Below are positions 41,645 to 44,566 of a stretch of 44,566 bases of DNA, in pieces. This DNA comes from Betaproteobacteria bacterium. GTDB taxonomy: Bacteria > Pseudomonadota > Gammaproteobacteria > Burkholderiales > SG8-41. A program made the translations under genes and the position numbers. Below the pieces are notes generated by a model. The model had not been told where the DNA came from and made no database searches. It worked only from the letters and a program-made list of their open reading frames with translations. Location of the stretch: assembly GCA_028291945.1 (NCBI GenBank), contig JAQGNH010000019.1, positions 1 through 44,566 on the forward strand. Direction: 5' to 3'. Within the stretch, counting starts at the first letter, position 1. Each line of letters starts with the position of its first letter.

Positions 41645-42136
41645 CTACCGATACGCCGCATCCGCGGCCCTGTCCTTCGCAATCTCGTCCTCGTAACGGT
41701 CGCCGATCGCAAGCAGCATCGGTTTGGTATAGATCAGATCGCCGCGCTTCTCGCCGTGATATTCGAGTATGCGAGTCTCGACGATCGAGTCGACGGGGCA
41801 CGATTCTTCGCAGAAGCCGCAGAATATGCATTTCGTGAGATCGATGTCGTATCGCGTCGTGCGCCGCGTACCGTCATCCCGCTGTTCGGACTCGATCGTG
41901 ATCGCGAGTGCGGGGCACACGGCTTCGCAGAGCTTGCACGCGATGCAGCGCTCTTCGCCGTTGGGATAGCGCCGAAGTGCGTGCAGACCGCGAAAGCGCG
42001 GGCTCTGAGGCGTTTTTTCCTCGGGGAACTGCACCGTGATTTTGCGTGCGAACAGATGCCGTCCCGTGAGCATCATGCCTTTCACGAGCTCGAACAGCAG
42101 AAACGTGCGGAAGAAATCGCGAATGCGCGTCATCAT
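41645..42136 (-). CDS. nuoI: NADH-quinone oxidoreductase subunit I
   Basis: The 163-residue peripheral subunit of complex I carrying the N6a and N6b clusters. Two 4Fe-4S motifs are complete: [16 protein letters not shown] and [19 protein letters not shown]. The N-terminal membrane-anchoring helix ([20 protein letters not shown]) and [20 protein letters not shown] are typical. Two ATGs lie in tandem at the start (42136 and 42133). Confidence 0.97.
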   Translation of the reverse strand: MMTRIRDFFRTFLLFELVKGMMLTGRHLFARKITVQFPEEKTPQSPRFRGLHALRRYPNGEERCIACKLCEAVCPALAITIESEQRDDGTRRTTRYDIDLTKCIFCGFCEESCPVDSIVETRILEYHGEKRGDLIYTKPMLLAIGDRYEDEIAKDRAADAAYR

Positions 42137-42149
42137 ATAGCACCCACTC

Positions 42150-43193
42150 TCACCACCATACCCACAGCGGGGTTTGCATCCAGATGCCGAGAACGACGAT
42201 CCAGACCAGCGTCACCGGTATGAAGACTTTCCAGCCCAGACGCATGATCTGATCGTAGCGGTAGCGCGGGAACGTCGCGCGAAACCAGAGGAAGCTCGAC
42301 ACCACGAGGAAAAGCTTGAGCAGCAGCCAGCCGACGCTCGGCGCGCCGAGCACGGGTATCGACTGGGGAAACGGCGAAAGCCAGCCGCCCAAGAACATGA
42401 TCGAGCACAACGTCGAAATCAGGATCATGTTCGCGTACTCGGCCAGGAAGAATACGGCGAACGCGATGCCCGAATATTCGACATGGAATCCGGCCACGAT
42501 CTCCGATTCACCTTCGGCTACGTCGAACGGCGCGCGGTTCGTTTCCGCAACGCCGGAAATAAGGTACGTGAGAAACAGCGGGAACAGCGGTATCCAGAAC
42601 CAGTTCAGAAGGCCATAGCTGCCGGCCTGGCCCTGAACGATGTCTCCGAGATTCAGGCTTTGCGCAGCCATCAGCACGCCGACGAGGGCAAAACCCATCG
42701 CGATCTCGTAGGACACGATTTGCGCGGCGGATCGCATCGCGCCGAGAAACGCGTATTTGGAGTTCGACGCCCAGCCGGCAATGATCACGCCATAAACCCC
42801 CATGGACGTGATGGCGAGGATGTACAGCAGCGACGCGTCGATGTTCGAGAGCACCAGCTCAGGCGAGAACGGCACGACGGCCCACGCGGCAAGGGCAGGC
42901 ATGATGGCCATCACCGGTGCGAGCACGAACAGAAACTTGCTTGCCCCCGTGGGAACGATGATTTCCTTGAGCAGCAGCTTGAGGCCATCGGCAATCGGCT
43001 GCAGCAGTCCTTTCGGCCCGACACGATTGGGTCCGAGGCGCACCTGGATCCAGCCGATGACCTTGCGCTCCCACAGCGTGAGATAGGCGACTGCGAGCAT
43101 CAGCGGCGCGACGATCGCCACGATTTTGGCGATAGTCCATACGGCAGGCCACGTGGGCCCAAAGAGCTGCTGCAGCGTGCCCAGGAATTCCAT
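42150..43193 (-). CDS. nuoH: NADH-quinone oxidoreductase subunit H
   Basis: A 347-residue, eight-helix membrane subunit of complex I at the quinone-binding junction. Hallmarks are [40 protein letters not shown] and [21 protein letters not shown] use ATG 43193 ([15 protein letters not shown]). A GTG two codons earlier overlaps the nuoG stop, so nuoG and nuoH are translationally coupled either way. nuoI begins 13 bases after its stop. Confidence 0.97.
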   Translation of the reverse strand: MEFLGTLQQLFGPTWPAVWTIAKIVAIVAPLMLAVAYLTLWERKVIGWIQVRLGPNRVGPKGLLQPIADGLKLLLKEIIVPTGASKFLFVLAPVMAIMPALAAWAVVPFSPELVLSNIDASLLYILAITSMGVYGVIIAGWASNSKYAFLGAMRSAAQIVSYEIAMGFALVGVLMAAQSLNLGDIVQGQAGSYGLLNWFWIPLFPLFLTYLISGVAETNRAPFDVAEGESEIVAGFHVEYSGIAFAVFFLAEYANMILISTLCSIMFLGGWLSPFPQSIPVLGAPSVGWLLLKLFLVVSSFLWFRATFPRYRYDQIMRLGWKVFIPVTLVWIVVLGIWMQTPLWVWW

Positions 43194-43195
43194 GG

Positions 43196-44566
43196 TCACA
43201 CCGCGACCTTCTGCTGCGCAGCCACGCGCTCCGCAGTCACGATGCCGAACATGGCGCCCAGCGGAGCCGTCTCCGGCCGTGCGGCGGCGAGTCGGATGCA
43301 GCCATGCGGCAGGCGGCTGTCGACCGCGACTGGCACGATGATCTCAGCCCCTTCGCTACTTACGCGCAGAAAATCGCCTGCACGCAGGCCGAGGCGCTCG
43401 TACAGCACGGGGCTCACGAAGGCTGCAGGCGGCTCGGCGTCCCGGGTTTTTTGCAGCGGCGGCGAACGGCGCACCAGCGGATCGGAGGAATAAAGCGGAA
43501 CTTCGCCGACGCGCTGAAGACCCTCTTCGACCGCAGGTTTCACGGGCGCGAGCGCCGAAAGAGCAATGCGGTTGTCGAGCTTGCGCGCGATGTCGCCCTC
43601 GCCCAGCACCTCGCGTTTGACCGCGTCTGCGCTGTCGTAATCGAAACCGGAAATCCCAAGCATGTTGCCGAGCACGCGCAACACTTTCCAGGCGGGACGC
43701 GCTTCACCCAAAGGCTGAACGCAGCCGGTAAAGCTCTGAACGCGGCCCTCCATATTGATGAAGGTTCCGGCCGTTTCCGTGAAAGGACCGATCGGCAGGA
43801 TGACATGCGCGTACTCGAGCGCGCCGTGCTCGAACGGGCTCATGGCCACAACCAGCTCTGCTTGCCGCAGCGCGCTCAATGCGCCTGCGGGGTCGTGAGT
43901 ATCGAGCTCCGCTTCGAGACCCAAAAGAAGGTACGCGTTCAGGGGCTCAGCGAACATTTGTGCGGCGTTTTTGCCGTTTGGTGTGCCGAACGGCACCGCG
44001 CCGGCGACATAACCACCGACGCTGTTCGCAGCCTCGCTCAAAACGCCCAGTCTCGCACCGGTGATATCGGCAAGTGCTTGCGCGAGCGCGTGCAGCACCG
44101 ACGCGGCCGGGTGATGCTGCGCGATGTTGCCGAGAAACACGGCTGACTTGGCGCCGGACGCGAAGCCCTGCGCGAGCGTTCGAGCAGCCTCGTCGACCTC
44201 AACGCTCTCAAGCGCGCTTCGCACACTCGCGGGAATCGCGACGTTTTTGGCCGAGGCTGCCGCCTTGACGACTTGCGCAAGCGTATGCGCCATTGCCGCA
44301 GGCGCGACGATCGCCTTGTGCGCAACGCGCATGAGCAGGTCGTCATCGACCGGATTCACGAAGGAAAGCTCGAGACCTTTCTTGGTGGCCTGCCGCAGGC
44401 GGTGCGCGATGAGCGGATGCTCTTTACGCAAGGTGCTGCCGATCACGAGCACGCGGTCGAGCTGCGCGATTTCCGCGATGCTCATGCCGAGCCACGGTAT
44501 GCCGCTGCCCGCGCCGTCGCGGCTGAAATCGGACTGGCGCAGGCGGAAGTCAACGTTGCCGGAGCC
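43196..44566 (-). CDS. nuoG: NADH-quinone oxidoreductase subunit G, C-terminal part
   Basis: The C-terminal 456 residues of the large iron-sulfur subunit of complex I; the N-terminal part with the iron-sulfur ligands lies beyond the window. The frame is open to base 44566 (reading [18 protein letters not shown], then [20 protein letters not shown]), so the internal ATG at 44485 is not the start. It belongs to the molybdopterin-oxidoreductase-like domain, with [39 protein letters not shown] and a C-terminal domain near [19 protein letters not shown]. It heads the visible part of the nuoG-N run. Confidence 0.95.
   Translation of the reverse strand, partial: GSGNVDFRLRQSDFSRDGAGSGIPWLGMSIAEIAQLDRVLVIGSTLRKEHPLIAHRLRQATKKGLELSFVNPVDDDLLMRVAHKAIVAPAAMAHTLAQVVKAAASAKNVAIPASVRSALESVEVDEAARTLAQGFASGAKSAVFLGNIAQHHPAASVLHALAQALADITGARLGVLSEAANSVGGYVAGAVPFGTPNGKNAAQMFAEPLNAYLLLGLEAELDTHDPAGALSALRQAELVVAMSPFEHGALEYAHVILPIGPFTETAGTFINMEGRVQSFTGCVQPLGEARPAWKVLRVLGNMLGISGFDYDSADAVKREVLGEGDIARKLDNRIALSALAPVKPAVEEGLQRVGEVPLYSSDPLVRRSPPLQKTRDAEPPAAFVSPVLYERLGLRAGDFLRVSSEGAEIIVPVAVDSRLPHGCIRLAAARPETAPLGAMFGIVTAERVAAQQKVAV

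Noticed and set aside
42174-43493. A 439-residue plus-strand ORF opposite nuoH/nuoG
   Set aside because: Antisense shadow. nuoH is unmistakable on the other strand.

Overview
The window looks like chromosomal DNA of a betaproteobacterium, most likely Burkholderiales-like. It is GC-rich and densely coded. It carries several Bug/TctC-family solute-binding proteins, a proteobacterial-order nuoG-H-I-J-K-L-M-N run followed by a DUF2818 gene, and an RpfF-type signal synthase next to a GGDEF-EAL protein. I see no rRNA, tRNA, CRISPR array, transposase or phage gene.

Region 1 (1-16.6 kb, all on the minus strand) reads as one large catabolic cluster. From its promoter end it encodes a cytosolic-looking NMT1-type binding protein, an alpha/beta hydrolase, two Bug binding proteins, two more paralogous hydrolases, an M24-family protein with an altered metal site, and E1-alpha, E1-beta and E2 of a 2-oxoacid dehydrogenase complex. 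It continues with a rhodanese, a TauD-type dioxygenase, a 3-hydroxyisobutyrate-dehydrogenase-like enzyme, a Rid-family protein, an aldo/keto reductase and a frameshifted third Bug protein. A divergent FadR-type GntR regulator (16760-17455) faces the cluster. The intergenic DNA has a strong minus-strand promoter overlapped by repeated GAACCAATTG sites. The natural substrate cannot be read from the sequence. The gene set suggests uptake of an organic acid, C-C or acyl cleavage, redox trimming and entry into acyl-CoA.

Region 2 (17.6-30.9 kb) is mixed: a MarC membrane protein; a fused membrane/spermidine-synthase-like protein; a threonine/serine dehydratase; a two-subunit molybdenum hydroxylase; a DUF465 protein; a coupled DUF6152 / membrane protein / dsbB operon; arfB; a cytochrome b561-YceI-YceI operon; and aas (acyltransferase/acyl-ACP synthetase).

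Region 3 (30.9-34.2 kb) is the most unusual locus. An RpfF-type DSF synthase gene is followed by a 648-residue protein with a MerR-type DNA-binding domain, PAS, GGDEF and EAL domains. aas is divergent from rpfF. The rpfF upstream region has a perfect 7-bp dyad abutting a good -10 element. This suggests a fatty-acid signal / c-di-GMP circuit that may include direct promoter control.

Region 4 (34.4-44.6 kb, minus strand) holds the distal half of the respiratory complex I operon (nuoG partial, nuoH to nuoN), then DUF2818 and a NUDIX hydrolase. Two families of short intergenic repeats are scattered through the window: one built on AAGGACACG-like units and one on AGCGGTC/GCTGAC-like units.
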